Below are positions 1-12,449 of a DNA stretch of 43,378 bases, piece after piece. Below the pieces are notes generated by a model that ran no database searches, was not told the origin of the DNA, and saw only the letters and a program-made list of their open reading frames with translations. Within the stretch, counting starts at the first letter, position 1. The number at the start of each line of letters is the position of its first letter. The translations under genes and the position numbers were made by a program. The DNA comes from Saccoglossus kowalevskii (Eukaryota; Hemichordata; Enteropneusta; Harrimaniidae): contig NW_003134342.1 of the NCBI RefSeq assembly GCF_000003605.2, positions 193,602-236,979 on the forward strand, read 5' to 3'.

Positions 1-36
1 TATACACTGTACATTTCTAAAGATGCAATAAAGTAA

Positions 37-39
37 TTA

Positions 40-129
<90 letters not shown>

Positions 130-137
130 ATTATTAG
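37..137. repeat. (TTA)n microsatellite
   Basis: About 100 bases of nearly pure TTA/ATT triplets. Confidence 0.97.
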
Positions 138-740
138 AAACAAATATTCTTATCTTATTGTCCCTACTGTTTTTCGTAGCCATTAGTTACAGACTTCAGT
201 CCTCCAAGTATATTAAATGGGTTACCCCGTAAATGAGTTCCCCCCCTCTCAATGGGTTACCACATAATATTAAAGTTGATTTAATTTGTCTCAAATAGAT
301 CTAATGAGAAATTGCAACATTTTAAAACCTTGAGCGTCATAGTTTATAGCTACATTATGCATTCTCAGTTACCGGGTATCAGACATATTCCATATATTCA
401 ACGATTCAGCATAAAATGTGATGAAAGAAGCTACTGTGCAAATCTCTAGATGCTCCATCAATGACAAAACAGTCATGATAAGGGGATTGGGACATACTCA
501 ATTTGTGTGCGTTTTTTTATTTTATTTATTTTTTACTTTTTCCAAAATTCTGACAAAAAAAAACAAAACAATAAAATATGATTTGATAGGTATATTTTTG
601 ACAGAATATGAATGAAAAATATGAATGTTTTTTTCTGGGCGTTACATTAGACAGATGCTATTTTTTTGTAATAACTTAAGTGGTACTTTATTTTCTAATG
701 TGCTTAGGGGGTCTACCATATGTGTATATTCAAAGATTGT
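138..740. other. AT-rich sequence, nothing recognised
   Basis: No gene signal. A short near-repeat of GGGTTACC (about 219-254) is the only visible structure. The open frames here are short and low complexity. Confidence 0.5.
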
Positions 741-1210
741 TAGGGACGACGTCAAAAGATTGATGTCGGATAAAAAACTTAATTCCTTTAGTTTTTTCAA
801 ACCCCCCACCCCCACTGAAACTTAATTAATAAATATTGGTCATGGGGTCAGACTACATTCACCATTAAATACAAATTCAGTGATAATCGGACAGTAGTAT
901 GGCATTGCAGTTGGTTGTCGGGTGGGTGTAAAAAGACTTTACAAATGCACCTCATTTTACGCACATATTTACTTTTGGACCAAACCATTTTCTCGTCTTG
1001 GATGTGTGTTTTTTTTTTCATTTTCTGTTATTTCTGTCTATGATTGGATAGAGAAAAACGTGCTACAAATACTCCAAGATTTTTTTTACTTCATTAAAAA
1101 ATAAAATCATTTTTGTAGGATGGAAACTTTTTGAGGTCAAAACCCCCCAACCCCCAAACAAATGCAAATAAGTTTTTTATCCGACATTGATCTTTTGACG
1201 TCGTCCCTTA
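741..1210. mobile_element. 470-bp terminal-inverted-repeat element (non-autonomous DNA transposon)
   Basis: The left end at 741 begins TAGGGACGACGTCAAAAGAT. The right end at 1210, read in reverse complement, begins TAAGGGACGACGTCAAAAGA. The inverted match runs about 42 bases through TGTCGGATAAAAAACTTA with few mismatches. C-rich tracts (ACCCCCCA) also sit at mirrored positions inside. No transposase frame is present. Superfamily not assigned. Confidence 0.85.
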
Positions 1211-2023
1211 AGATATGTGAATTTCCCCGCAGTTCAAGTGATTTTTGGATGCAAAATTTATTCCAACTCCATGACATCAATGAGGTCACATACAATGTAT
1301 GTCAAGGGCACTAGTATGTAAGTCGTGAGCCGCAATGTGTTGTTTTGAATTAATTCAAATAAAAATTCAAATAAATTAAAAAGAGTGATTTCAAGGATGC
1401 TTTATAAATAAAATGATGCCATATTGTACAATTATTTGTAATTAGTTCTGAGTTTTAGAATTTATTTTATAGCGATTTCTTCTTTTCATAGAAAGAATTA
1501 GGGGAAATAATTAAGACTACTTAGTTTTACTAAAACAGATTGCGTGAGAAAAAGAATTCAGTGATCAAAATATTCCAAAAATGTTAATTTTTTTTCCCTA
1601 TCAGTTAAACCACACATTGTACAACAGAAATTATTTAAATTCCTTAAATTATCTTTAAATTCAATTAATCTTTTCTCTAGAACTGATTGAGTTGATAATA
1701 ATAGTTATGCGTCAATATTCTTTTTGATCACCATTGACGAAAAATCCATTGCAATCATTAAAAGAATTACAGTAATTAAAAATACATTTAACTGTTCGTG
1801 TTTAGCATTATCATAAAGTCAAATATTTTCAAATATTATTAATAATTGCCAACAAATGGTGTCTATTCAGTTCATTCATAGTTCTTGAACTGTTTTCCTG
1901 ATTATGAATATAATGTTATAAATCTAAAAGTTCATTGGAATAAAAAAAAATATTGATATAAAAAATAAATTTGACAATAGAAATTCCGCTGAATAACAAC
2001 CCTTTACTCTGTCTGTTAAATAT
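1211..2023. other. AT-rich sequence, nothing recognised
   Basis: No coding, RNA or repeat structure seen. Confidence 0.5.
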
Positions 2024-2130
2024 TAAAGGGTGGTGGTCGTCGCACAGAGCATGTTCAAATTTCACATAAACAATGTATTTTACATGTGTCCCATAACGAA
2101 CAGGACACAGTGCAACAACCACCTTCTTTT
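2024..2130. mobile_element. Short inverted-repeat element, family C copy 1
   Basis: The left arm AAAGGGTGGTGGTCGTCGCA and the right arm, read in reverse complement, AAAAGAAGGTGGTTGTTGCA form about 23-bp imperfect inverted ends around an AT-rich core with an internal near-palindrome. A second copy lies at 17008-17129. Confidence 0.65.
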
Positions 2131-2263
2131 TGATTCTCATATATTTTATTGAAATATTCTCCTAAAATTTGTAAATGTGCAGGTGTGCAGCATGTGACAT
2201 TCAGATGTGTGAGAGATTTGTCATTATGTATATAATTATACTAATGATTGAATAGAGACTATA

Positions 2264-2475
2264 TACTGTAGAATACTTTATTTTCACTTGGAATTTATTT
2301 TTGCTATTTTCGCTGAAGGGATGATTCCGTGAAAATAAAATCCAGCAAATATACTTTTTTTCCTATATTTCACATTAAACTCATCAAAAAACAGTGAAAA
2401 TAAATTCCATACAAAACGCCCAAAAAGCCTTTTCAGTGAAAATTAATTCCAGCGAAAATAAAGTATTCCACAGTA
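2264..2475. mobile_element. 212-bp MITE, family A copy 1
   Basis: The left end TACTGTAGAATACTTTATTT and the right end, in reverse complement, TACTGTGGAATACTTTATTT make an inverted repeat that continues with further mirrored GAAAATAAATTCC motifs inside. A nearly identical 212-bp copy lies at 24822-25033. A flanking TA duplication, if the ends are TA|CTGT, would fit a Tc1/mariner-type element; that assignment is inference. Confidence 0.9.
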
Positions 2476-3147
2476 AAATATATAAAAATGACATTCAATA
2501 TGAATCATCAAGACACTATTTGCCTAATGATGGTTCTCGGAGGACGAGGTGATACGACCGGTGTATATGATGACTGATTTCTGTACCGATCTATTCAATT
2601 GCTCTTGACATACCAGAATTGTCTATACATGATTTCTATGGAGCTGAGATAATGTCATTTAAAAACTGGCATCTGTTTTTTTTTTTCTATTGATGAGTAA
2701 AGTTAAATTGTGGCATTATGAGGACTACATTTAAGTGATGTTTGTTTTTCAACCACCTAGGTGGCCCTTATCAACTTGACTCTAAATTTATTTTCAAAAT
2801 AATTCAGATTAATAAATGAAGACAATTTAAATGTTTTTAATATTAATTATTGCTCACTTTGAAAAAAAACTTTAAACAAATTATTTTTGAATCTCAACTA
2901 TCATAGTGGATCAAACTTACTTCCATTATGAGAAAATTCTAAAATAATCTTTTTTAAGTCACTTACTGGACACTATTCTAGGGTAACAATGACAACCTAT
3001 GTGGTTATTAAACTTAAATATTAATTTGTTGGGCACGCAAGCAGAATAATACAAGCCACTGCACCACATTGTACTTGATATGTGTCCCATGCACAGTTAC
3101 TGCAACAAATAATGTTGATATATGGGTCCCATAGTCGCTGCACCACT
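2476..3147. other. No gene; short repeats near 3050-3150
   Basis: AT-rich. A loosely repeated phrase built on CTGCACCAC and GTCCCAT occurs two or three times between 3055 and 3150, just before the 44-bp array. Confidence 0.4.
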
Positions 3148-4132
3148 ACCTATACATATGGCTAATTTGATGCGCATGAGCCCCAGATTTACCTATACAT
3201 ATGGCTAATTTGATGTAAATGAGCCCCAGATTTACCTATACATATGGCTAATTTGATGCGCATGAGCCCCAGATTTATCTATACATATGGCTAATTTGAT
3301 GCACATGAGCCCCAGATTTACCTATACATATGGCTAATTTGATGCGCATGAACCCCAGATTTACCTATACATATGGCTAATTTGATGTAAATGAGCCCCA
3401 GATTTACCTATACATATGGCTAATTTGATGTGCATGAGCCTAAGATTTACGGATACATATGGCTAATTTGATGCGCATGAACCTCAGATTTACCGATACA
3501 TATGGCTAATTTGATGTACATGAGCCCTAGATTTACCTATACATATGGCTAATTTGATACGCATGAGCCCCAGATTTACCTATACATATGGCTAATTTGA
3601 TGCGCATGAGCCCCAGATTTATCTATACATATTGCTAATTTGATGCGCATGAGCCCCAGATTTACCTATACATATGGCTAATTTGATGCGCATGAACCCC
3701 AGATTTACCTATACATATGGCTAATTTGATGTAAATGAGCCCCAGATTTACCTATACATATGGCTAATTTGATGTGCATGAGCCTAAGATTTACGGATAC
3801 ATATGGCTAATTTGATGCGCATGAACCCCAGATTTACCGATACATATGGCTAATTTGATGTACATGAGCCCTAGATTTACCTATACATATGGCTAATTTG
3901 ATGCGCATGAGCCCCAGATTTACCTATACATATGGCTAATTTGATGCGCATGAACCCCAGATTTACCGATACATATGGCTAATTTGATGTACATGAGCCC
4001 TAGATTTACCTATACATATGGCTAATTTGATGCGCATGAGCCCCAGATTTACCTATACATATGGCTAATTTGATGCGCATGAGCCCCAGATTTACCTATA
4101 CATATGGCTAATTTGATGCACCCCAGATTTAC
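3148..4132. repeat. 44-bp minisatellite with higher-order structure, about 22.5 units
   Basis: The unit is 44 bp and contains CTATACATATGGCTAATTTG and GAGCCCCAGATTTA. Variant positions (the bases after GATG, CCCC versus CTAA, and CTAT versus GGAT or CGAT) repeat in the same order: units 3-10 match units 11-18 one for one, a higher-order period of about 352 bp. Units 16-18 match 19-21. The last unit is truncated. Confidence 0.95.
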
Positions 4133-6750
4133 TTAAATATTGCTAGGTTGTTACCAAATGGACTATTGTTTTCATCAAGATACAATATCAAATAAATTAT
4201 TTAAACATGCACAAAACTGTTTGAATTAAAACAATGAACAGATTATAGTTTTAGATATCGATATTTCAAGTGATGCAGATAAAAGTCGTTTAATTTGTCA
4301 GCACGTATTTTTATTTTTATTGCTAATTCTGACCTCAGAATGAGTTTTAAAATTGTCACGGCAACACACCACCTGCTCATTGCTCAGGGTGTATAAGACA
4401 TCGAGTCCAGTTTCACTGTATTTGAAATAAATACATCTCGTGAGACTCGACGCTAATACGCATAATAATTGACGTCACTGACCTGCTGCCTTACATAATA
4501 TGATTATTCAGATTAACTTCTAAATAAATGGATTTTAGTCTGATTTTTTTTCCCTTTTTTTTGTACTTCACAATTTTATTTAAATGCGTTACTAAGGTTT
4601 ATATGTTGACTAGCATGATTATATGCTGACAGGAAGGATTGGGTCAGGGGTCAAACATTTGAAATCATTGGGGGGGGGGAAGAACATGACCAGTGCAATT
4701 TTTTTCGTGGTATCTTCTGAATATTCTTTTTTTCTTGAATGTGCCAACATGTTTTCTCCAGCAACAACTTGAATGCAATTTTTTTTTTCTCTCGGTGTCT
4801 AGCTTGCAATTCTTTTTTTCAAACCTTTCAGCCACCCCCATGATTTCAAAGGATCAATCTCATGTTACATAAATATATATTTATAGTCACAGAAATTTAC
4901 TTAATTATGATTTGTTGTGTGATATACTAGATAGATACCGGTAGACTGATATAATCTTGGATGCGGTGGAAAATTGAAATTGAGGGTTGGGAGGGTGGTG
5001 TGTTGTTTGATATTGGGGGAGAGGATGCAAGAGCTACCTGATATAGGATTGGTATAGGACTATTAAATGATAAATGATATTCAACAGCATTTTTATGAAT
5101 GTTTTTTTTTATCTAAATTAAGATTTCTAACACCTGGTGCAGTAATTTATAGAGCTACGTAGGCATTTGTGATCACTGGGAAATAATTTAGGCCATACAA
5201 ATATAAATTCTTGTTAACTTAATAGGTAAAATATCATGTGGGTCACTTTAATTGTGAAATATGACAGTTGCAGTGGTCATATCACACAGAAACAGAAATT
5301 ACTAACAAAATAAAAATGGAGGCAATCTGATCACAGAGTTCAGGTCATTGGACACAATAGCAGTCTGCATAACCACACAGTTGCATCTTTGTTACGGATC
5401 CTAAATACAACATACAGTAATCCGTTTAGTTGGCGCTGCAAGATATTTTTACAATTCAGGATTTTATGTCCATTGTGAAGACAAATTTTACAAAAGTCAT
5501 TGACGTAGGTCCCCAGAGGAAATTTCACTGCTACAAAATTTCGTAATTTTCACCAATTTGCATAAAATTAAAACAGCTGATACATCATGCTGTCTGTGTA
5601 TCTGCTGACAACTATTTTTATGCATATTAATCTTAAATAAGACAATTTCAATCTTTTTTGGATTTTTCAGAAAGTTTTATGACATTTTGCAAGGCTATAA
5701 TATGTACAACAAATATACCCAAACTATTTCTTACTATTTTTTCATTTCAAAATGGCCACTAGAGTGCAATATAACATAGCTCTCTGTTACCTTGGAAACA
5801 AATTTGTCGTATGATTGATATAATAAATTGCTTTATATATAAAAAATTTACAAATTTCCTCAGTATTAATTCAACTGCCTGAAATATCCAGGAGATAAAG
5901 CACTTACATAATAGAGTTAAAACTATTATATGAAGTCTGAATACTAGATAGCGCAGTGAATGGGTTGATTGAAAACATGCATGCGTGTCTAAGGAATGGA
6001 AATTACACAATATTGCACAATACCGTCTTGAATGATATAACATAAGTAAATTCATACACAAATTTAGTCTACACACTACCTGTGATTCAGTGTCTGCCCG
6101 GATTTAAGGTTACTGAATTTTAATTCAGTTTGTTATTGTCTCTTTAGAGTTCACAAATCTGAAATAAAAATCTGATGATTAATTATTTTTTCATCGTTTG
6201 TGAATGCATAATGCAGCATTGTAGTGTAATTAATTACCAGGTTTTAATTTCCCTGATAAAGTCCTCTAATATGAGTCCACTGCAGAAAATGTTTATAAAT
6301 ATAAAAAAAAAAGTCCTCTAATTGTAATAAATTGTTAAAATCTTTATTTGATAAAATTAGGTTATTAAAATAATGTAAAGATGTAAAGCATTGCCTAAAA
6401 CAAATTAAAAAAATCAATTGACATTAAAAAAATTATTCTTATATTTCAACAAATTTTTATAAACTTTTTTCAGTAGTAGATTCCTCCGCGAATGTGGTTT
6501 CTATTAGAGCACCTACACATATGAGAAATGGTGACATTTTGGGTATCAATTGTTCAAAAATAATGGGTGTGTATTCTATTGGGAATGCTGCTTTTATGGT
6601 AATAATTTGTTTACCATTTATTAAACTGACAACTTATGAATTATGTAATAAGAAACTCTTTTCAAAAATCAAATGAAAGTTCAAAATTAGTTTTGAAGTC
6701 ATGATATGGCAAATTACCATGTGTGTGTGTGTATGATATACTGCAATGAT
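4133..6750. other. No gene recognised; poly-T, poly-G and poly-C tracts
   Basis: AT-rich, with a low-complexity stretch at about 4540-4860 (poly-T runs, a G8-9 run near 4671, CCACCCCCATGATTTCAAA). A related stretch, CCCCATGATTTCTAATGATT, lies at 20350-20380, so this is probably part of a dispersed repeat. The open frames at 5340-5528 and 5759-6076 show no domain and AT-driven composition. Confidence 0.5.
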
Positions 6751-6939
6751 ATACTGTCAAATTCTTTATTTTCATTTGGAATTAATTTTTGCTATCTTCA
6801 CTGAAGGAATAATTCAGTGAAAGTAATCCTATATTTTATAAACCTTATAAATTCATCAAAAATCAGTTAAAATAAATTCCATACAAAAAATCCAAAAAGT
6901 TTTTTCAGTGAAAATTAATTTATTAAATTTTTACAGTAA
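6751..6939. mobile_element. MITE family A, diverged copy
   Basis: Begins TACTGTCAAATTCTTTATTT and ends TTTTTACAGTA. The internal order (CACTGAAGGAATAATTC, CATCAAAAATCAG, AAATTCCATACAAAA, TTTTTTCAGTGAAAATTAAT) follows the 2264-2475 copy in the same orientation. Confidence 0.75.
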
Positions 6940-7096
6940 CTATTTACTCAGGTTCTAAGACAAGAAGGATTGTCTGTACCATTACCAATTTTATTTTACC
7001 AAATTCAATGTTAATTTTTTTACAGTATTTTATTAATACTTACTTTGATCACTAAAGAGATGTGGCTTATACATTGCTATGAAACAAAAAATATCA

Positions 7097-7276
7097 TTCT
7101 GTAAAATACTTTATTTTAACTGGATTTAATTTTCACTGAAAAGACTTTTTGACTGTTTTGTATGGAATTTTATTTTCACTGATTTTTTTTATCAATTGAC
7201 TGTAAAATATAGAAACAAAAGATAGTCACTGAATTTTATTTTCACTGAATTCCCCTTCAGCGAAAATAGTGTAAAC
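7097..7276. mobile_element. MITE family A, diverged copy, opposite orientation
   Basis: Contains TTCTGTAAAATACTTTATTT, then ACTGAAAAGACTTTTTG, TGTATGGAATTTTATTTTCA and CCCTTCAGCGAAAATAG, the family A parts in reverse order. The right end is degraded. Confidence 0.65.
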
Positions 7277-8058
7277 TAAAATTGAAGTGAAATTAATATA
7301 CAATTTGAAGAAAATTAGATTTTCAGAAACATTGCAAATTGAACATAAATACAGTTACATATATGAAATCTATATTTATCATCTGAATTTCAAAGAAGAT
7401 CTTATAAGATCTTATAAAGATTTAGTTTCTACAGTAGTTTCAAATAATGTAGTTTATAAAATATTTATCAAATGTTTTATTCAAACCTTGATTGGCTATA
7501 ATAATTTACGCGGTGTTCCATGATGTGCTGCAAAGCTTATCAGATTCCGATCAATTCACCTATGTCGATTGATTGTCTCCCATTCACACACACAGACTGG
7601 GTCATCTATTTCATGAGAATGTATTCTTCTGCGGTAATATTACAACATTTATTCTGATTTGTTGATTATTTTATGTTTATAAAACCATAATTTTTTTAAA
7701 TGGCTTTTCTGAAACCCTTGTAGTGAATTTAGTTTATTTTCAACAAGAATCACCATATTTCTGATGAATATGACGTAGGATATTCCAGTTAGGTTACACC
7801 AGTCTTTTTGCTATAAAGAACACCCACACTCGTGATCTTGTCACCCTGATTAAATTACCCTTCAGATTCATCATGTATTCATTATGCTGAATCCAGTTGA
7901 TTTATTACAAAGTATACAGAAATTGACAAGATTCAATTCACAAGAGGATATTAACATTCATGTCATCATTTATTAGATATGCATGTAGCGTTTTAAGGGT
8001 TATTATGCTGATAATGTATGCTTTTTTTTAAAAAAAGCTTGTTTCAGATTTCTGTGAA
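7277..8058. other. AT-rich sequence, nothing recognised
   Basis: A 78-residue open frame at 7287-7523 has no recognisable domain and lies in AT-rich sequence. Not called as a gene. Confidence 0.45.
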
Positions 8059-8250
8059 TACTGTAAAATGACTAATTTTCACTGGGTTTAAATTTTGCTG
8101 ATTTACCATTTCAGGCATATTCAGTGGGTTTTAAATTCACTTTTTTATTATTTAGATAATGTGTTCTATGCTAAATTTTACATATTCACTGGGTTTTCAT
8201 TTAGCGCATTTTCCAGTCAGCGAAATAAGCAAAATTAAAACCCAGTGAAT
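8059..8250. mobile_element. MITE-like element related to family A
   Basis: TACTGTAAAATGACTAATTTTCACTGGGTTTAA on the left is mirrored by TTAAAACCCAGTGAA on the right, with internal TCAGTGGGTTTTAAATTC and GCGAAATAAGC. It looks like a subfamily of the same element type with GGG in the TIR. Confidence 0.6.
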
Positions 8251-9130
8251 AATTAATCCTTTAATAATAAAGAATAAAATATTACCAAAAATAAAACAAA
8301 AAGTTTCATCAAAATATGTGTATAAATTAACAATTATTTTGACTGCAAAAATTCATTAGTAAATAATTTTCACTTTTTAAAATTAGTAAATTTTTTACCA
8401 GATTATTTTATAAAAAGTCATTTTTTTCAAAGAATGTTGCTGACCCCATTTTTTATTGCTGTAAAAATACCAAAGTGAGTTAACATTAAAATGATTTATT
8501 TGGAGCAGACAACTAACTTAATTTTTTTCTTGACTGCATCCGGATTATAGTCATGGATAAGTATACAGTGATTTTAGGATGCAATAAGTAATTCAGTAAT
8601 GGGTATGTGTAGAGAATATGTAATGGTAGGATTCAGATATAAAACATACAATATTTCAGTGCATTCGTTGTACGTAGTATTTTTCACTAGACACATTATT
8701 AACAAGTTTTAAAATTAAAATTACAGAAAAAAATATATAAAACCTCCAGAATTTTTTGTTGAGAAAAAGCAAAAAAAAAAAAATTTGTAGCATGATCATT
8801 CTGAAAAATAAGATGTATAGTTTAAAAATACAAACAGGAAAATATAATTTGTTTTTTAATTCCTCCCTTTGAGATTTAATAATGGTCAATGCCCTATATC
8901 ACTGATTTATCGCTGAAGAGAAAACAGATTTATCGCTCAAGAGAAAATAAAGTAATTTATTTATAATTAACATCAAGTAATTCTTGCTGTATATTGCGTG
9001 AATAATGTTAACTTAACATGACCAATGACATCATTCAAATGCTGAGCGGGTTAGTTATTTGAGTGAAGCAATTCTTACACCATAACTGACTGTATTTTGT
9101 CATAAGTAAAATATTTGGAGGAAATTTGTT
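8251..9130. other. AT-rich sequence, nothing recognised
   Basis: No gene, RNA or clear repeat. The minus-strand frame at 8656-8889 is low complexity. Confidence 0.45.
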
Positions 9131-9296
9131 TTAAAGCGGGGGGAGTCATCACCTGCACATGCGTCAGATGGCCATAGCATGTCATTGTTTATAAACAAGC
9201 ATCTAACCATGGGCCTTTGCGTTTTTAGCGTGTGTTGTTATCGTTGCTTGGGACTCAATTTCTGTGTGTGCGCAGGTGACGACCCTCTCGCTTTAA
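9131..9296. mobile_element. MITE, family T (TTAAAGCG ends), copy 1
   Basis: The left end TTAAAGCGGGGGGAGTCATC and the right end, in reverse complement, TTAAAGCGAGAGGGTCGTCA form TIRs of about 25 bp that continue through CACCTGC. Size is 166 bp. A second copy with the same internal phrase (CAGATGGCCATAGC, GTCATTGTTTA, AACAAGC) lies at 25700-25813. The TTAA termini could be target-site sequence. Confidence 0.85.
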
Positions 9297-9940
9297 TTCT
9301 GATACTGTTTATGCCTAAACCATATGGCACAATCTTAACATACCAGTAGGATCAAACCATAATATTGCGACTGTCAGCAATTTAAAAATGGACACGACTA
9401 ACTTAACAATTTTAAATAAGTTTAAATTTTTTGATGTTTTGATGAGTGTAAGGTTCACATAAATGAAAAAGTAAAGGTACCTGAATGTGTTTCCATGGAA
9501 ACAATGACTACATTTTCCAATAGTATTAAGCCCTTTACACGAGTGGCCATTTTGAATTGAAAAGTAGTTAAAATACATACAGTTTAGTATTATATTTTGA
9601 AAATGGTTTAGTAATCCCAATTGTTTGCTCTAGACATGCATTCAAATTGAATCACTGGGAATAACTTGGCCACATTCCAGGGAATCTGTGTGAGCAATGT
9701 TTGCCTCTTCCATCCTTATATACTCTTATGCCTTTGAGTGACAGATATATTCCCGCCAAAAAATAACTGCAAATTCTTTCACATTTTGTAAAATTTTCAC
9801 TAAATTTTATCACCATTTTGAGACATACAGACAAGTTTGGGTATCGTTTTTAATCTAAAGGTTTGTCAATTTTTTTCAACATGTCATGTGGAGAAAAGCT
9901 GACTGTTTAAAATCATTTTGTGGATGGCGCCAAAAGCTGA
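9297..9940. other. No gene recognised
   Basis: The minus-strand frames at 9315-9620 and 9652-9834 show no domain. AGTGGCCATTTTGAATTG near 9541 recurs in variant form (GGCCATTTTGAA near 16975, CGGCCATCTTGAATTG near 22350), probably from dispersed repeats. Confidence 0.4.
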
Positions 9941-10178
9941 CTGATGCTCAAAAGGTTCTCTCTTTTCATCACAAATTAACAAAATAGTCCCATTTATAGT
10001 CTGCACTTTCTTCAAAAGATTGGAACCAAAATATCAAAATTTTTTGAGTAAAAACTGAAAATTTATTAAATTTTGTCTGTTGGCTCCAAAATTAGAGTTC
10101 ATTTTCAGAAATATTGAAGAATATAAGAAAAAAGTGCAGAAAATTTGAATGGGAAAGTCTTGTGGTGAAAAGATTAAA
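9941..10178. mobile_element. MITE, family B copy 1
   Basis: A shared segment of about 235 bp with the ordered phrases TTCATCAC, TAGTCTGCACTTT, AAGATTGG, TTGAGTAAAAACTGAAAATT, AATTTTGTCTGTTGGCTCC and GAATATAAGAAAAAAGTGCAG. The right end reads CTTGTGGTGAAAAGATTAAA. Other copies are at 12145-12388 (opposite orientation), 23409-23613 and 37203-37438. Confidence 0.85.
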
Positions 10179-11214
10179 TGCTGATAAAAATACATACTGC
10201 GATGACAAGCTAGTCGAATATCTACATATGAATTGTTTATTTTTAACCACAATGCGGTCGGCAATCGTGGGAGATTGTAAACTATTTGTGTGGATGTATT
10301 GAGGAGGAATTAATGAAGCAGTCTTTACAGGATTATTTCAAAACCATTTATGCATGTAAAGGTGACTTGACTTGGCCTCTGTTCAACAATTCATCCTTTT
10401 ACGATATTTTATTCAGACGTTGTGATAATATAGTCTGCATTGACAGTAGACGATGAAAGGCGTTCAAATATCGAACAATATGGCCATCGTTGAATGAAGT
10501 GTAGGTGGTATTTGAATAACGAAGACGTCTTGAATTGTTGACCCTGAATTATTTGTATTCAATGGAAAAAGACACGCAGATGTTGACACATCAAAATGTT
10601 GAATAAGCTGGTAAAAAAATTGTTAAAATCTAACAAAATAATATCAAAATTGTTGAATAAAGTGGTAAAATATTGTAAAAATGTAAAAATTTAACATAAT
10701 AATATCAAAATTGTTGAGTATGATAGTAAAAAATTTTAAAAATATAAAATATCTGACATAATATCAAAATTCTTGATTATTCCCAGGTATCCGTAATATT
10801 TTTTTGGAAAATGTGGTTGATTTATTATAATGCTTTTGCATATAGTCTTATATTTCATATAACTTGCATATTTAATATATAACTTTCAGCTTGCTGGATT
10901 TGAGGGATTTGTAAGCCCTGGATTCCAGATTACATTTATTCATATATGCTTATAGCAAATTAGAAAATAAAAACCCAAATAACTGTAAAATAGCACTAAA
11001 TTTGTAGATCTGAAGTAATTCGATGACTGTTAGTTTTCAGCTAAACACATATTTTATTTCTTAGCGGTACTTTAGCTGAATTGTAAAATTCCATTCCAAT
11101 ATAATTATACTTACATCGTATTAGCTAAGTAGAATTTCAATAAATCGCTTGAATCAAAAAAGAAATGTTATTTTTTTCTTATTCTTCAACTTTTTGAATG
11201 CCAAAGTAAGGTTT
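10179..11214. other. No gene; three degenerate ~60-bp AT-rich tandem units
   Basis: Between about 10591 and 10775 the phrase ATCAAAATTGTTGA recurs three times, with a shorter fourth start, at about 55-65-bp spacing. The rest is AT-rich without recognisable features. Confidence 0.5.
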
Positions 11215-11395
11215 CTACAGCCAGTAGTCAAACCTGTAGCCAGTGGTCAAGCCTGTAGCCAGTGGTCAAGCCTGTAGCCAGTGGTCAAGTCTCTAGCCAG
11301 TGGTCAAGCTTGTTGCCAGTGGTCAAGCCGATATAAGGCAATAGACAAGCTTGTAGTGATCATGGTCATAGCCAATGGTCAAGCCTGTAGCCAAC
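11215..11395. repeat. 19-bp minisatellite, about 8 units
   Basis: Units of about 19 bp based on AGCCAGTGGTCAAGCCTGT. About six are well conserved (11220-11335), then degenerate copies follow to 11395. Confidence 0.92.
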
Positions 11396-12144
11396 TAGAA
11401 ATTGCGCAATTTATTCCAAAATAAAATTATAGAAAAATTATTACAAATTTGCAACTTTTCTATTCTATATTCTACTGTACTTTATTCTATACTATTGCAG
11501 ATTAGTCGAAAACAGCAATTTGTTGAGATGCGTCGTGCGTAATCTGTCATCACTGTTGTGAATACCTCAAGGGGAAAACAGCGTTTTCAGTGAACACTAA
11601 TCTTGATGACATATACATATTGCCCTTGGGCAAAAATAAATCCTTATTAGATTCGGCAAGACGGAGTAAATGTATTTTAAAATAAAACATTAAGAAATAT
11701 ATATTTATTACTCCTGAATAAAAAAAAAAAAAATTGAATATTAATGCAGCTCTTAACCCAACATTTTTGGAATTTTTTTATGTATTTTTCCATAATTTTA
11801 TTGTTAATTTTGGACCAAATTTCATATTAGCTGAAGTTGTTGGTCACAATTTTTTAAAAAAGAAGCAAAAATGATTCTGGTTCATTTTGGCGTAAACAGA
11901 GGATCCCAATGAGTGAGTAATCGTTTGATTTCAGATTTATTGATCGAGTGTAGTAATATTCATTTGTTCTGAGCCTTTGGTGAGGTCTCTATGAAAATTA
12001 ATTACTTCTGTACACAAGTTTAATAAATCTGATATCATAATTTAACACTTGGAGATCCTATTAAATCCATACATGCATTTTTCTCTACAAGTGCATCAAA
12101 TTCTTTTTAGCATGTTTTGAGTTCATTTGCATACGGGTACAGGT
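11396..12144. other. AT-rich sequence, nothing recognised
   Basis: No gene or RNA signal. Several T- and A-runs. Confidence 0.45.
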
Positions 12145-12388
12145 ACTCTTTCACCACCAGACATTCTCGCTGAAATTTTTCTGCACTTTTTCATATTCTT
12201 CATTATTTCTGGAAATAAACCCTAATTTTGGAGCTAACAGAAAAAATTTGAGACAATTTTCAGTTTTTACTCAAAAAATTTGGCTATTTTTGTTCCAATC
12301 TTTCGAAGGAAAGTGCAGACTATAAACAGGACTATTTTGTGAATTTGTAATGAAACGAGGGAACTGGTGTTGAAAAGGTTAATACAGT
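12145..12388. mobile_element. MITE, family B copy 2 (opposite orientation)
   Basis: The left end CTCTTTCACCACCAGACATT and the right end, in reverse complement, TTAACCTTTTCAACACCAGT show the family's TIR (TTAACCTTTTCACCACCAG). The internal phrases match 9941-10178 in reverse complement. Confidence 0.88.
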
Positions 12389-12449
12389 TTATCAAAAATG
12401 ATTAATACAGTTTATCAAAAATGATTAACATAGTTTATCAAAAATGATT
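12382..12449. repeat. 23-bp tandem triplet
   Basis: Three copies of TACAGTTTATCAAAAATGAT-type units directly abutting the right end of the family B MITE. Confidence 0.85.

Noticed and set aside
3148-4132. CRISPR-like regular repeat
   Set aside because: The units are contiguous with no unique spacers, the context is eukaryotic, and no cas genes are present.
4370-4460. Possible LTR edge (GTATAAGA followed by AATAAA and an inverted CGAGTC pair)
   Set aside because: No second LTR, no primer-binding site or polypurine tract, and no retroelement coding nearby; too weak to call.
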